From Phyto melanocephala (Eukaryota > Arthropoda > Insecta > Diptera > Rhinophoridae), in assembly GCA_941918925.1 (NCBI GenBank), contig OW799235.1, positions 106,533,947 to 106,597,946 of the forward strand: a stretch of DNA of 64,000 nucleotides. Reading direction: 5' to 3'. Below the pieces are notes generated by a model that did not search any database, had not been told where the DNA came from, and saw nothing but the letters and a program-made list of their open reading frames with translations. The position numbers and the translations under genes were made by a program. This document shows, in pieces, positions 23,644 to 35,922 of this stretch. How positions within the stretch are numbered: the stretch's first letter is position 1; every line of letters begins with the position of its first letter.

Positions 23644-23790
23644 AAAGACATTCGTCTGTGTTCTGCATACCGAGTGAAATTAAATCACTCCGAAATGCCA
23701 TTGTAGTGTTATTGTTCATAACAACAATTTTATGACAATTCCGACTGATTTAATTTCACTCGGATGGCAGAACACAGGCGATTGTCCTTT
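23644..23790. mobile_element. foldback-type inverted repeat (44-45-bp arms)
   Basis: Left arm 23644-23687 (begins AAAGACATTCGTCTGTGTTC, ends GAGTGAAATTAAATCA) pairs with the reverse complement of 23746-23790 (begins AAAGGACAATCGCCTGTGTT), with a few mismatches and one indel. The 58-bp spacer is itself partly symmetrical (TTGTTCATAACAAC). The overlapping plus and minus frames at 23456-23735 run through the arm and are not genes. Confidence 0.75.
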
Positions 23791-25200
23791 TTGTAAAAAA
23801 AATAATTTAATATCACAGGAAAGGTGTCCCAAGATATGTCCAATTTTTGTTCAAAAAGGTAAGAGAAGCAACTTTAAAATCTGTAATAAACTGTTTTAAG
23901 ACAAAAATAGATAGATTTAAAAATACCGAAGTAATATGTAAATATTTTAATGCTTAAAGAACTTGTACAATATTTAAATAAATTTAGGTAGTTTTGTGAA
24001 ATTGTTATTGAACATTTACATTTCGTATTTACATTTTTTTTTTAATTTTAAAGTTTAATTAAGTTTAAGTTTTAATTAACTTAATACAATTAAGTTTTTT
24101 CTGCATCACTCTCACTGATACCCCTTACTTAAAACTGAAAAAATTCTTCGCTTTTGACAAAAAAAACATTAATTTACGTTACACAACATATTTGGCTAAG
24201 AACAACACATAACGTTTTATTTAAACTTGAAATAACTCTATAGTAAAAAGCGTTAAAATCTCCTTACACCTATTTTAGATATTAACTATTTAAATCTATT
24301 TAACTCATATGCTTCTTATATCACTTCATATAAACGTTATCGACGTAGGGTGTAATTACTCATAAACAAGGTTTAATGCTTATTTGTTGTTTTTTTTGTT
24401 GTTGCTGCTTTCATTAAACGATAAATTAAAATCACGTCCTCTACACGACTTCTTGCAATAACGTGTCGACATAATCCTAAACTAGTACATACATACGTGT
24501 GGGTATGTGCAGTTTACACGTTCGTATGATGTTATAAGGATACATGTATGCATTTGTATGTGTTAAGGAATATAACAAAGAGTTTTGTTTGTATTGCCAA
24601 TTAACGAAGAGTTGTATGATTACAGGAGTATTACTATGTAAATGTGTTTGTTATTCTTTGTGCATATGTAATGTGATGGTTTAGAGCAGTAAGTTAACGG
24701 ATATGTTATCATATGCTTTATAAAACACTACAGTATGAGAGGGAATATATTTTACAAGGCCCTCCAAGTGGATTACGTGTAATTTAAGATATGATAAACA
24801 TTAACTTTTTGTAATGAAGTCTATTGAAACATATTTGGGAATCTCTGAAAACATTAAGTTTTTAAAACATCTGGCTATTTTTGACTACTAATAAGTTAGT
24901 TATCCTTTTTTTAAATTTTAAATTTTTAAATTCAGATTAATCAGAACAATTTTATTGGGGTTAATGATGTCTTATAAATTTTAACTGAATTCTTAATTTT
25001 AACAAAACGAGTCGCAGAAGTAACAAACCGAACTTGCGCCCTACAAAATACAAGCAAGTTCTGTGAGTTTATACAATTAATACGTTATTTAGGTTTTTAA
25101 AAGTCAAGACCATGTTTATTGCTATTGTATGTTTATTAAATGAAACCCACGTTTAGTTTCATTTTAATGAATTAAACATTTATTGTTTTCGATTTAAGTA
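23791..25200. other. A+T-rich stretch, no gene seen
   Basis: TTAAGTTT-type repeats near 24050-24090 and a TACATACGTGTGGGTATGTG patch near 24486-24510. No coding similarity recognised. Confidence 0.5.
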
Positions 25201-25208
25201 ACGTCTTT

Positions 25209-25571
25209 TTGCTTCGTCGTCCAAGCCTATTCTGTCTCTTGTTCTTAAAATGTTCGTTGCTAAGTCACAATTCGTCCAAAGTCATTTTGTTTATTACAAT
25301 TATGTTAATACCCGTCCGTATCAGAGCTAAAAAGAGTGGCCACTTTAAGTTTAGCGTCCAGTGCCACCAATTCACACACTATAAAACTAAGTACTTATTT
25401 AAGTCCCCATTTATAAACGATCACAATAAGTACTTTTCTGAGCTCTATATGTACTCAGTACAAGTACTTGCCTCCAATTGTATTGCCGTGTCCATATTTT
25501 CATTGATGCTGAGATATAATAGAGACTTAATGTGGTTAATGTGCCGCACTATCTTATCCTTTAGCTTTTAA
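25209..25571 (+). other. 120-codon open frame, unrecognised, probably non-genic
   Basis: Second-longest ATG-initiated frame in the window. The translation is rich in Leu, Ile, Ser and Phe, with a possible hydrophobic N-terminus (FCLLFLKCSLL) but no domain I recognise. It ends just before the mariner fossil at 25.58 kb, and the opposite strand also has 40-50-codon open pieces. It could be a decayed TE coding region, a single exon, or chance. No splice or promoter evidence supports a gene. Confidence 0.2.
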
Positions 25572-25574
25572 GTT

Positions 25575-25960
25575 ATCCTTGGTTGATTAAATATCCCTAA
25601 AGAAGGCAGTAAAACAGTGTCAAATTACATGATCGTTGCGAACAAATAACGTTGCCACGACGTAAGATAACACGGACATTGAACTTCTCGTATAAAAGAA
25701 TCCTTGTTTCAATGGCTGTGTGGCAAATGACACCGTTCTGTTGGAATGACATATTTTACAGGATCATATTCTTAATTTCTGGCCACAAGAAGACTGTTAT
25801 CATCTTTCGGTAGCAAACACCACTCATGGTTACGGCTTGGCCGACCTCATTTTCAGGAAAAACAACGCCAATGATGGTTGTGAGATGTTCAATTGCTAAA
25901 AAAGACGACGAGTCGTAGTCGATGGATTTTCTGCCATACTATCGCTTAAAACACATTGTT
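25575..25960 (-). pseudogene. mariner transposase fossil with internal deletion
   Basis: Minus-strand translation shows the N-terminal HTH-like block DSMAENPSTTTRRL--QQLNIS (25950-25880). This is fused directly to the catalytic half: GVVFPENEVGQAVTMSGV, RKMITVFLWPE, NMSFQQNGVICHTAIET, then QRSCNLTLFYCLL-GY. The catalytic motif normally reads WFQQDGATCHTA, so the aspartate is changed to Asn (QNG). Frameshifts and stops are frequent. A different mariner lineage from the 32.9-kb copy. TIRs were not located. Confidence 0.85.
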
Positions 25961-26539
25961 TTCGCAGAAGGAACTAGGCGAAAATGCTCAGGTGTTTTTA
26001 CATTTTCGTTAAGGTGTGACTCATAATTAATCGTGCATTACGACTGTGTTTTTATTTTGCTATTTTAAAAACAAATTTAAAAAAAAATCATTCAAACTCA
26101 AATATTAGATTTCCCCTTTTATTTATTTTGTTGGGACTTTCATACAATTATAAAGTGTGTTAAAAAATCATATCCATTTCACTTTTTTCACATACATATA
26201 TATCGACATATAATCTTATGTTTCATATATTTTATATTTGAATAATTTTTGCTTCCATCTTGCACGTCAAGCAGGTTTGCAAATATTAGCATCTGACATG
26301 AGATATCTTCAAGGTTTGTTTGTTATGTAATTCATAACTGTCTTGACGGGGTGCCGGAAAAAAATAAAGACAAGTTTATCTATGTATGTACAATATGTAT
26401 GCTTTTATAAATAACATAAACACTGTCACTTAAGTAAACACTATTACGGCTGTGGTGCATTTTGTATGCCTTTATTCCTTGTCGAAAGTGAATATGGTCA
26501 TATTTAACATGTGTATAATATGTTAAACTCGTCCGATAT

Positions 26540-26655
26540 TTAGGTTAGATCCGGCAGCCGCCCGAAGGCATAGCTCACTTGGGTCCTCCGAGGGTCCCGT
26601 TGTGATACTTAACTTTGCGGTGATGTCAAACAGTAGTTAAGTTAGTGCAGAAAAA
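26540..26655. repeat. GC-richer TE-like fragment ending in poly(A)
   Basis: TTAGGTTAGATCCGGCAGCC is followed by CCGAAGGCATAGCTCACTTG and CCTCCGAGGGTCCCG, and ends GTGCAGAAAAAAAAAA. Composition differs sharply from the flanks, and the A-run suggests a retroposed 3' end (LINE or SINE). The family is not identified. Confidence 0.4.
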
Positions 26656-27149
26656 AAAAATATGTCAATTATTTAAAAATTTTATGATTTTACGAGGATA
26701 ATGATGATTTGAAATTCTCCATTTATGGATATAACAGTCTTAATTAAAGATTTGTAGCAAAACCTATTTGAAGTAATACTTGAAGCACTTTGTCTTTAAA
26801 TTTAATAACTTTATTTATTTTTTTGACAATATAATATTTAATATGTAATTCTTTTTACACTAAGTTTTGAAAATAATGTCACTTACTTGACCTCAGATAT
26901 CAGCTTTACATTATAGGCTCGTTTTGGTTGTTGCGCTTGTTCACATATAGGGTTTAAACGTACAATATCCACCGAACACTTGGTCCTCAATCCTTCTGAT
27001 ATTGATCAAAAATATTAACCAAATAAGCTTTGGTGAAGTATTTTGGCATATTGTCATGATTCATTCGTGATTTGAAAATCTGAAAATTCAACTTAAATTT
27101 ACCAATAAAATCATAGAAATTTATTTTAGAAGAGTAAAAGAGAGTATGA
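26656..27149. other. A+T-rich spacer, no gene seen
   Basis: No coding or element ends recognised. Confidence 0.5.
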
Positions 27150-29321
27150 AACAAGTAAGAGCACTATATTCGGCTGTGCCGAATCTTTTATACCCACCAC
27201 CAATTTTGTGTACATTTAAAGCACAATATTTATTATTTTGTTAATCGCTATAGAATAATCTATTTATAATAAAATATGTATCACTTTCTATGTAGAGGGT
27301 GGTTAAATTTTAAGGGCCCATGTTGAAGGTGAACTACACCTAGCCTTTAAATTTGTTTTCTGCATTTCACTTGACATTTCTCAATCTCAAACTTACTTAA
27401 TTTGATCCGTGGAAAGATACGCAAATGAGCAACGCTTTAAAGTTATTCAGGTTTTTTATAAAAATAAAAATGCATTTTGTGCACTTCGTAGTTCTTTTGA
27501 TCAACATAATCATTCAAATTTGACCACAATCGGGAGAATTGTAAAAAAAATTTAAATTTCTGCAAAAAAGGTCTGTAAAAAAATTTTGAAAATCTGTGAA
27601 TGCCTTCTTAGTGCGTTGAATGGGAACCACTGATGGTTTTTGCGATAGTGTGGCAAAAGAGCAGTCAACCTCGACTCATCATCATGCCCAACAATTGAGC
27701 ATCAACATTGTCATTGAAAATTTGGACCATCAGATAGAGGAGTGGTGCCAAGGATGGGGGGGGGGGGTCATTTGGCCAATATTTTGTTAAATACATAAAT
27801 GAACCATACAAATATTATAATTACAAAAAGAAATAATAATAATATCCTAAATAATTTGTGTTTTATTTAAATACAACATCGGTCCTTAAAATTTAACCAC
27901 CCTTTAAAACTTCGATATGCTACAAAATTGCTTTTGTAAATGTAGTCTTTCAATGAAAGTGGGCGTTAAATTAGGCGTGTCAATAAAGTTTCTGCTAAAA
28001 AATACAACTTAGTTATTTCAATATAGTCCTTTATTTTCCCAAAAACTTTGTCAATAGAGAAATTACATGAATTTAAGATAAACCGTTATATGGGAGGTAG
28101 GCGTTAAACTAAACTTTTTGGCACAACAATAACATTGATTAGAAGGATATATGTAGCAAATTTTATCATCATGCCTCTACTTTTGGCGGTTTTATGAGCT
28201 TTAAAATTTCAATAACGGTAGATAACGTGAAAAGTGGGCGTTATAGTAGGCGTGTCACAGTTATTTTTGCGAATGAGTACAACTGAGGTGTTTCAATATA
28301 GCCCTTTATTATTCCAAAATCTTTATTAATAGAGGAATTATATAAATTTTAGGTAAAACGTTATATGGGTGGTGGGCGTAAAAGTGGGCGTGGTACCTTA
28401 ATTTTATGGCACAGTAATGATATTGCCTAGGGGGACATACGTAGCAAATTTTAATATCATACCTCTAATTTTGGCGGTTTTATGAGCTTTTTAATTTCAT
28501 TAACGGTAGATAACGTGAAAAGTGGGCGTTATAGTAGGCTTGTCAAAGTTATTTTTACGAATGAGTACAACTTAGGTGTTTCAATATAGCCCTGTATTAT
28601 TCCAAAATCTTTATTCATAGAGAAATTATATGAATTTTAGTTAAAACGTTATATGGGAGGTGGGCGTAAAAGTGGGCGTGGCACATTGATTTTCCGTTAC
28701 AAAAAGCCACTCACCAAAAAGCAGAGTGTGCAAAATTTCAGAGTCGTACATCCAATTTTGTTGCTTTTATGACGTTTTTGTTTTTAAATATACCGAAAAA
28801 TACACTGTGCGGTATAAATTTTCGTACATTTTGATCGATAACTCCTCTCCATAATGCATAGATTTAGACAATTTTAAAAGGAAAGTATTGTTTTTACTCA
28901 GGAAATATATATTCGAAGTTTTATGAGTCTACGTTAATGCGTTTGGACACAATTCCATTTTATTCGATGTTCGAAGTAAACGGTTTTTTCGACCTACTCT
29001 TGCTTTTCGAGCTATAACTCTCTTCCTAATATTCCGATTTAGCCCATTTGCAATACCAAACAAATTTTGTCTATAAGAAAGATTTTGGCAAAATTTGAGC
29101 CCCCTTGCTTTTTCGGTGCGACCTCTATCGTGCTTTCAATAGACGGACAGATGGAAAGACGGACGGACAGACGGATGGACATAGCTAGATCGTCATCAAA
29201 TCAAACCCTGATTCAGAATATATATACTTTATGGGGTCTAAAATGGATATTTCGATGTGTTACAAACGGAATGACAAAATGAATATACCCCCACCATTTT
29301 TTTGGTGGCGGGTATAAAAAT
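27150..29321 (-). mobile_element. large DINE/Helentron-like element E2 (2.17 kb)
   Basis: Same termini as E1: left AACAAGTAAGAGCACTATAT plus hairpin ATTCGGCTGTGCCGAAT; right GGTGGCGGGTATAAAAA. It contains one complete mariner MITE (27295-27904), 288-bp landmarks at 28085, 28360 and 28648 (first spacing 275 after a 13-bp loss, second 288), and a GTCY run at 29143-29181. E3 begins at the next base, giving a head-to-tail pair with no spacer. The 71-codon frame 29067-29282 crosses the GTCY/core block and is not a gene. Confidence 0.85.
27295..27904 (+). mobile_element. mariner MITE nested in E2, both TIRs and TA duplications intact
   Basis: Left TIR GAGGGTGGTTAAATTTTAAG, right TIR the near-exact reverse complement ending AATTTAACCACCCTT, flanked by TA (27293-27294 and 27905-27906). 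The interior carries a decayed fusion of the transposase N-terminus and extreme C-terminus (ENLDHQIEEW, GHLADILLNT-like). The catalytic centre is deleted, making a 610-bp non-autonomous derivative. Confidence 0.9.
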
Positions 29322-32130
29322 AACAAGTAATAGCACTATATTCGGCTGTGCCGAATCTTTTATACCCACCACCAATTTTGTGTACATTTAAAGCACAATA
29401 TTTATTATTTTGTTAATCGCTATAGAATAATCTCTTTATAATAAAATATGTATCACTTTCTTTGTAGAGGGTGGTTAAATTTTAAGGGCCCATGTTGAAG
29501 GTGAACCACACCTAAACTTCAACTTTTTTCTTGCATTTCATTCGACATTTCTCAATCTCAGACTAACTCAATTTGAACCGTGGAAAGATACGCAATCGAG
29601 AGACGCTTTTAAATATTAAAGATTTTTATAAAAATAGGCGTTCAAATAAAAATGCATTTTGTACACTTCGTGATTATTTTGGTCAACAAAATCGTTTGAA
29701 TTCGTCCACAATCATGAGAATTGTAAAAAATATTTAAATGTCTGCAAAGCAGGTCTGTATGAAATGTGAAAACATCTGTGAATGCCATCTTAGTTCGTTG
29801 AATGGGAAACATTGCTGTTTTTCACGATAACGTGGCAAAAGAGCAAGCAACCTCGACTCATCAACGTGCCCAACAATTGAGCATCAACAGTGTCATTGAA
29901 AATATGGACTATCGGATCGAGGTGTGCTGCCTAGGTTGGGGGGGCCATTGGGCCGATATTTTGTTCCATACATAATTGAAGCATACAAATATTATCGTTA
30001 TAAAAATAAATGATAATAATTTCATAATAATTTTTTTCAAAACTTCGGTATGCTAGAAAAATGTTTTCGTAAATTTAATCTTTCAATGAAAGTGGCCGTT
30101 AAAATACGCGTGTCAATAAAGTTTCTGCTAATAATCATAACTTAGATATTTCAATATAGTCCTTTAGTATTCCAAAATCTTTATTCATAGAGAATTTACA
30201 TGAATTTAAGAGGAAAGTTTTATCTACGAAATAGTGCTAATTTATATTTGTTGTCTTATGTTCTCCTGAAGTTATGCTCTATTAAAAATGGGAATTTAGG
30301 AAAATTTTGACATAAGTAAAAAAAAATATCTCTAAACATCATAAACAATTTATATTCATGTACTAATGGCTAACAAATTTTAAAATTATACAAAACTTAT
30401 TTCGTTTGAAAATCTTTTAAAAGCAAAATGTTATAGAAGTTTAAAAATCAAAATCTTACTAATAAATTTCCCGTTTTAGCAAAATGCTGAGAATGTATAT
30501 TTTGAATCACCGTGTGATAGTAATATAAAAATATGTATCACTTTCTTTGTAGAGGGTGGCTTAATTGTAAGGGCCAATTTTAGAAAGTCTGTGAATGCCT
30601 TCTTAGTTCATTGAATGGGAACCACTGCTGGTTTTTGCGATAGTGTGGCAAAATAGCAGTCAACCTCTACTCATCATCATGCCCAACAATTGATCATCAA
30701 CATTTTCATTGAAAATTTGGACTATCAGATAGCGGAGTGGCGCCAAGGATGGGGGGCCATTTGGTTGATATTTTGTTAAATGCATAATTGAACCATACAA
30801 ATATTATCATTATAAAAAGAAATGATAATAATTTCTTAAATAATTTGTGTTTTATTTAAAAACAACATCAGCCCTTAAAATTTAACCACCCTTTATAACT
30901 TCGATATGCTACTAAAATGCTTTTGTCAATGTAGTCTTTCAATGAAAGTGGGTGTTAAAGTAGGCGTGTCAATAAAGTTTCTGCTAATAAATACAACTTA
31001 AATAATTCAATATAGTCCTTTATTTTCCCAAAAACTTTGTCAATAGAGAAATTACATGAATTTAAGATAAACCGTTATATGGGAGGTAGGCGTTAAAGTG
31101 GGCGTGTCAGCTAAACTTTTTGGCACAACAATAACATTGATTAGAAGGATATACGTAGCAAATTTGATCATCATACCTCTAATTTTAACGGTTTTATGAG
31201 CTTTTAAATTTCATTAACGGTAGATAACGTGAAAAGTGGGCGTTATAGTAGGCGTGTCAAAGTTATTTTTGCGAATGGGTACAACTAAGGTGTTTCAATA
31301 TAGCCCTTTATTATTCCAAAATCTATATTAATAGAGAAATTATATGAATTTTTGGAAAAACGTTATATGGCAGGTGGGCGTAAAAGTGGGCGTGGCACCG
31401 TAATTTTCTGGCACAGTAATGATATTGCCCAAAGGGATATACGTAGCAAATTTTATCATCATACCTCTAATTTTGGCGGTTTTATGAGCTTTTAAATTTC
31501 ATTAAGGTTAGATAACGTGAAAAGTGGGCGTTATAGTAGGCGTGTCAAAGTTATTTTTCCGAATGAATACAACTTAGATGTTTCAATATAGCCCTATTAT
31601 GACGTTTTTGTTTTTAAATATACCGAAAAATACACTGTGCGGTATAAATTTTCGTACATTTTGATCGATAACTCCCCTCCTAATACATAGATTTAGATGA
31701 TTTTCGGGGGACAATATTGTTTTTACTCATGAAATATATATTCGAAGTTTCAGGAGTCTACGTTAATGCATTTGGACACAATTCCGTTTTATTCGATGTT
31801 TGAAGGACACGGTTTTTTCGACCTAGTCTTGCTTTTCGAGCTATAACTCTCTTCCTAATATTCCGATTTACCCCATTTTCAATACCAAATAAACCTTGTC
31901 TATAAGAAAGATTCTGGCAAAATTTGAGCCTCCTAGCTTTTTCGGTGCGACCTCTATCGTGCTTTCAACAGACGGACAGACGGACGGACATAGCTAGATC
32001 GTCATCAAATCAAACCCTGATTCAGAACATATATACTTTATTGGGTCTTAAATGGATATTTCGATGTGTTACAAACGGAATGACAAAATGAATATACCCC
32101 CACCATTTTTTTGGTGGCGGGTATAAAAAA
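29322..32130 (-). mobile_element. large DINE/Helentron-like element E3 (2.81 kb), abutting E2
   Basis: Starts AACAAGTAATAGCACTATAT with the ATTCGGCTGTGCCGAAT hairpin immediately after the GGCGGGTATAAAAAT end of E2. Its structure matches E1, including the duplicated MITE-containing block (first copy from 29467, lacking its right TIR; second 30552-30893) and 288-bp landmarks at 31074 and 31362. Relative to E1 it lacks about 250 bp between 31597 and 31598, where GCCCT joins ATTATGACG. GTCY run at 31971-31992. Confidence 0.85.
30552..30893 (+). mobile_element. shortened mariner MITE, second copy in E3
   Basis: GAGGGTGGCTTAATTGTAAGG at the left and CCCTTAAAATTTAACCACCC at the right, each beside TA. 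It lacks the N-terminal transposase segment exactly as in E1, showing E1 and E3 derive from one duplicated ancestor. Confidence 0.75.
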
Positions 32131-32897
32131 GGTATAGGTAAAAAGAATAGGTAAATTTTTACTCTACTTACGACCTGTCGTCAGTCTCCTGTCGCGTAGC
32201 TAGGTCAGTTTTATTACGAATCCTATCAGATTATCGAGTTCATAGCCCGAGACATCCTCAAATTAGCCTTAAAATCTACTCGCTATCTATTTCAGCCTAC
32301 CACTCTGCAGTCTGGGACAATAGCACAGAATGTTCTCATGTAATTCTCCAACAAGCGTTTGCAGTTAAGCGGCAAGTGTTCGTGATTCTACTACAGTATT
32401 AGTGTTTTCAAAAACTGTATAATAGTCGTTTATGTACTCCATCGAGTAGTGACAAAAAGTAGTTTAAGTAGTCGGAGTCCACTCCGATTTAATGCAAAGC
32501 TGTGTTATATGGCCATAAGATATAGCAATGTTAAATAGACTATGTTTTCTCCATACATTTGGGTTTTCTTTCGACTAGTCCTAGTCCATTATGTCAATAT
32601 GCAAAGCGCATTATCTGCAGAAATGTTTTATATACAAGCAGTTCTTTTTGGTTTTTCTCATTTACTAAAAAGATTGCTTTCTGAAGGTATGTAAAAATAT
32701 TACAGTTTCGCCAGCAGAGTCTCATTACGGGTATCTAAATGTAATCCTAAAATACAATTTGTAGTAGTTTTAAACTAAAATGTTATAATTTTTAAAGAAA
32801 TTTTGTTAAAAACATAATAATAAAAAGTAAAAAAAATATCTTCAAAGAAGTAAGGAATTTTCAGATGAAATATCACACCATGCATAATGTACACATA
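32131..32897. other. spacer, no gene seen
   Basis: Less A+T-rich at 32160-32400 but no open frame or family recognised. It separates E3 from the mariner copy. Confidence 0.45.
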
Positions 32898-33803
32898 AAG
32901 CGTGATTTTTTAAGAACTATAGGAAATTTAAAAAAAAAACACATAAAATTCAGAAAAATTTATTAAATCTTTATTTGAATCGATAGTACGGTCCATATAA
33001 TTTAATGTTTGAAGATTACATTAAATTACGCCTCAATTGGTCCATCCGCTAAGTCCAATTTTAGCATACTCTTTAGAACATTTTGGAGGGTATCTCATGA
33101 ATAAATGCTTGAATGATGTCTTCCAATGCGTCAATTGAAGCGGGCATGTGTGTATAGACATGAGTTTTAACATGGCCCTACAAAAAATAGTCTAAAGGCA
33201 TTAAATCGCACGATCTAGGCAGCCAATTGACCGGTCCCGAACGTGAAATAAAATGTTCACCGCATTCGCCTCTCAATAAGTCCATTGCTGTGTGGCATGT
33301 GGCACCGTCTTGTTGAAACCACATATCATGCAAGTCAAGCTCTTGCATTTTGGGAAAAAAGAAGTTGGATATCATCTCACGGTAGCGCTCATCATTCACA
33401 GTACCGTATGATTCCCATCATCTTTGAAGAAGTACGGTCCAATGATGCCACCAGCCCATAAACCGCACCAAACTGTGACTTTTTCTGGATGAGTTGGTAG
33501 CTCTTGCAATGCTTCTGGCTGATCTTCACTCAAAAATCGACAACTCTTCTTACTAACGTACCCATTGAGCCAAAAATGAGCTCCGTCGCTGAACACAATT
33601 TTTCGATAAGAACCGCCTGATGAACTTTCTTAACAGAGCACGCATTTTGATAATAAAATTCAATAATTTGCAAGCGTTGTTCATTTGTAAGACGATTCAA
33701 GGTTAAATTATATGTATTATGTTTATAGTGAAACAAAACACGAAACGTGCGTCAGGTGTATAATCCAGTATTGCCAAAAAGATAATAGCTAAACAATCAC
33801 TCT
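32898..33803 (-). mobile_element. mariner element, internally deleted (906 bp)
   Basis: The left end AAGCGTGATTTTTTAAG and the reverse complement of the right end AGAGTGATTGTTTAGC are imperfect TIRs, flanked by TA at 32896-32897 and 33804-33805. It is the best-preserved transposase coding of the mariner copies here, read on the minus strand. Confidence 0.8.
33050..33736 (-). pseudogene. mariner transposase, frameshifted, N-terminal deletion
   Basis: Three consecutive minus-strand frames join into one decayed protein. 33736-33620 holds the N-terminal helix RLTNEQRLQIIEFYYQNACSVKKV. After a large deletion, 33600-33396 has FSDGAHFWLNGYVSKK-CRF and HPEKVTVWCGLWAGGIIGPYFF. Then 33399-33178 has NDERYREMISNFFFP, MWFQQDGATCHTAMDLLRG, and WLPRSCDLMPLDYFL. 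It continues past a stop with GHVKTHVYTHMPASIDALEDI and a final NWT-RMDQLRR block near 33060. The first catalytic Asp is conserved in FSDGAHF; the second is in QQDGA; the PLDYFL aspartate is present. One frameshift, one early stop and the deletion make it non-coding today. Confidence 0.88.
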
Positions 33804-33805
33804 TA

Positions 33806-35777
33806 GATTTTGGAATTTAATAAAAAGATTTCAAATGAAAATCAGCTTCATTACTTATAGTCAGAGTTTCAATAAAGTTTATATTACTTCTGGCGTGTAT
33901 GCTACTTTAAGGATGCCTTGAAAACGTAGCCAACTCGGTGCTGATCCAACTCCACAACTGACAAAAAATAACTCACCTTTTCTAAAATGTTTCTATTTAT
34001 TAGATTTTATTACTTAAATAACACATCTACATATTTTATCTTATAAAATATATGAATTCATTTTCAAAGAAAATAAAAACCAGAAACTGCTTAATTATAT
34101 AATTTACAATCCTTCAAGGAATAGTGATTTTATAGTCATAACTATAATACGTTTGTTTACTAAGCTAATTGAATAAAACCATTAAACTCGTAACTATAAA
34201 CATAATGTTACGATAGCTAAGGTTTCATGTTTATAGTTTCCTTATTAATTCCTTAATACCTTCCTTCATTCTTAAGTATGTACTCTCAAATAGCTGCTCA
34301 ACTTCAAAGATAAATTAGCAATAATGTAATAACAGCTCCCACATGCCTAATCTGTCTTAAAGTGTTTCGTTAAAGTCAATTAACTCCATGCCTGAAGTTA
34401 ATTACAATTATGAGGTAAAAATGTAATTACTCCATTATCAATACCTACTAATATACGCATCATTAGTAAAATGTGGTAAATGGAAATGTTTATTAACCTG
34501 CATTTTATTTTCCCTTTATAAATTGCCGCAATTTCTCTTCGTAGGTTACAATACAGCCGTGGGTTGTGCTGTCTAGAATGAGTATCAAGAGGAATACAAC
34601 TGTTAAAGTTGCAACTTTTAAATTCGAATTCAGTTGTGGCAGCATGCCAACATCACATCATACAAACCTACACAAATGCAATTGGTAAAGAAAAAATAGA
34701 ACGGAGAAAGAAAGAAAAAGTGAAACGGTAAGCACATAATACATAAGGATTGAATCATATAAGCTGATAATATAGCTTCCATGTTTTTGTGAAAGGCTTT
34801 GAAGTTAAGTGTGCGAATATCTGGAGATCAAAATGGCATTAATATTATCGAACGTTTTGTATGTCGTTGAGGTTCTTGATTGCAATTTTGTATTGTTTGG
34901 AATTCTAAAAGATAAGGATGTCCCAAAAAATTTCTCCTAATTGTTTCTAAATTTTTTTAAGATTTACATCTTAAGTTATTGGTGTAACTAAAATTTATTA
35001 AAATTTATTTACCCCATAAAAACGTTGTTGCGTCTGTCAAGTATCGAGATTATAACAAACAGAACAGCTACAATAGCAAAGGTACTGTCACACTTAAAGC
35101 GAAAAAAAAATACGTCGCCACATAGGCATGACGTCACTAAAGTCGGCAAAATACCAAATCGCATTTCTCAAGTGAAGGTGTGTTCACAGTTATAATGCGT
35201 TATTAAACTTTAAATGCGTTTTTCTCAAAACTTCAATTTCACACACTAAATCCCTTTTCTCGCAGAAGGTCACATATGCATTCGTTTAACGTAATAATAT
35301 ATATAAAATTTAATAATATTAAGGTCAATATGTCCAATGCTATAAAATAGAAACATTGACATAATAAATGATATTCTTCTCATTAGGGATGGGATAGGGA
35401 TGTAACGATATATTTTTACACTATCAAAATTTTTAACGATATCTGAGAATTAAGTATTTATGAGTGACTTTTGATTAAATCGAATTAGAATTAGAATTTT
35501 TCTCAAGCTTGATTCTGTTGGAATTTAATATGGGCTCGGGACCTAAGCCAAATTGTTTAATAACAGGCATAATAAATTCTCCTGTCCAGGATAAATAAAG
35601 GAGTTTTTAAAGTTTTTTGGGTGAAATCATTATTTGCTCCAAAAATCATTGATTCTTGTACTGTTATTTGCTCCAGGTATCACTGGTAATATTGTCTATT
35701 GCATGTGACACATTTATCTGTAAAAATATTTTTTGTTTTCATGTATTCCACATATTTTCTAATACTACATATAAGTA
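33806..35777. other. A+T-rich stretch, no gene seen
   Basis: A GC-richer patch at 35030-35250 (ACGTCGCCACATAGGCATGACG) may be single-copy or TE-derived. A block at 34540-34720 is also less A+T-rich. No frame or family recognised. Confidence 0.4.
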
Positions 35778-35922
35778 AACAAGTAAGAGCACTATATTCG
35801 GCTGTGCCGAATCTTTTATACCCACCACCAATTTTGTGTACATTTAAAGCACAATATTTATTATTTTGTTAATCATTATGGAATAATCTCTTTATAATAA
35901 AATATGTATCACTTTCTTTGTA

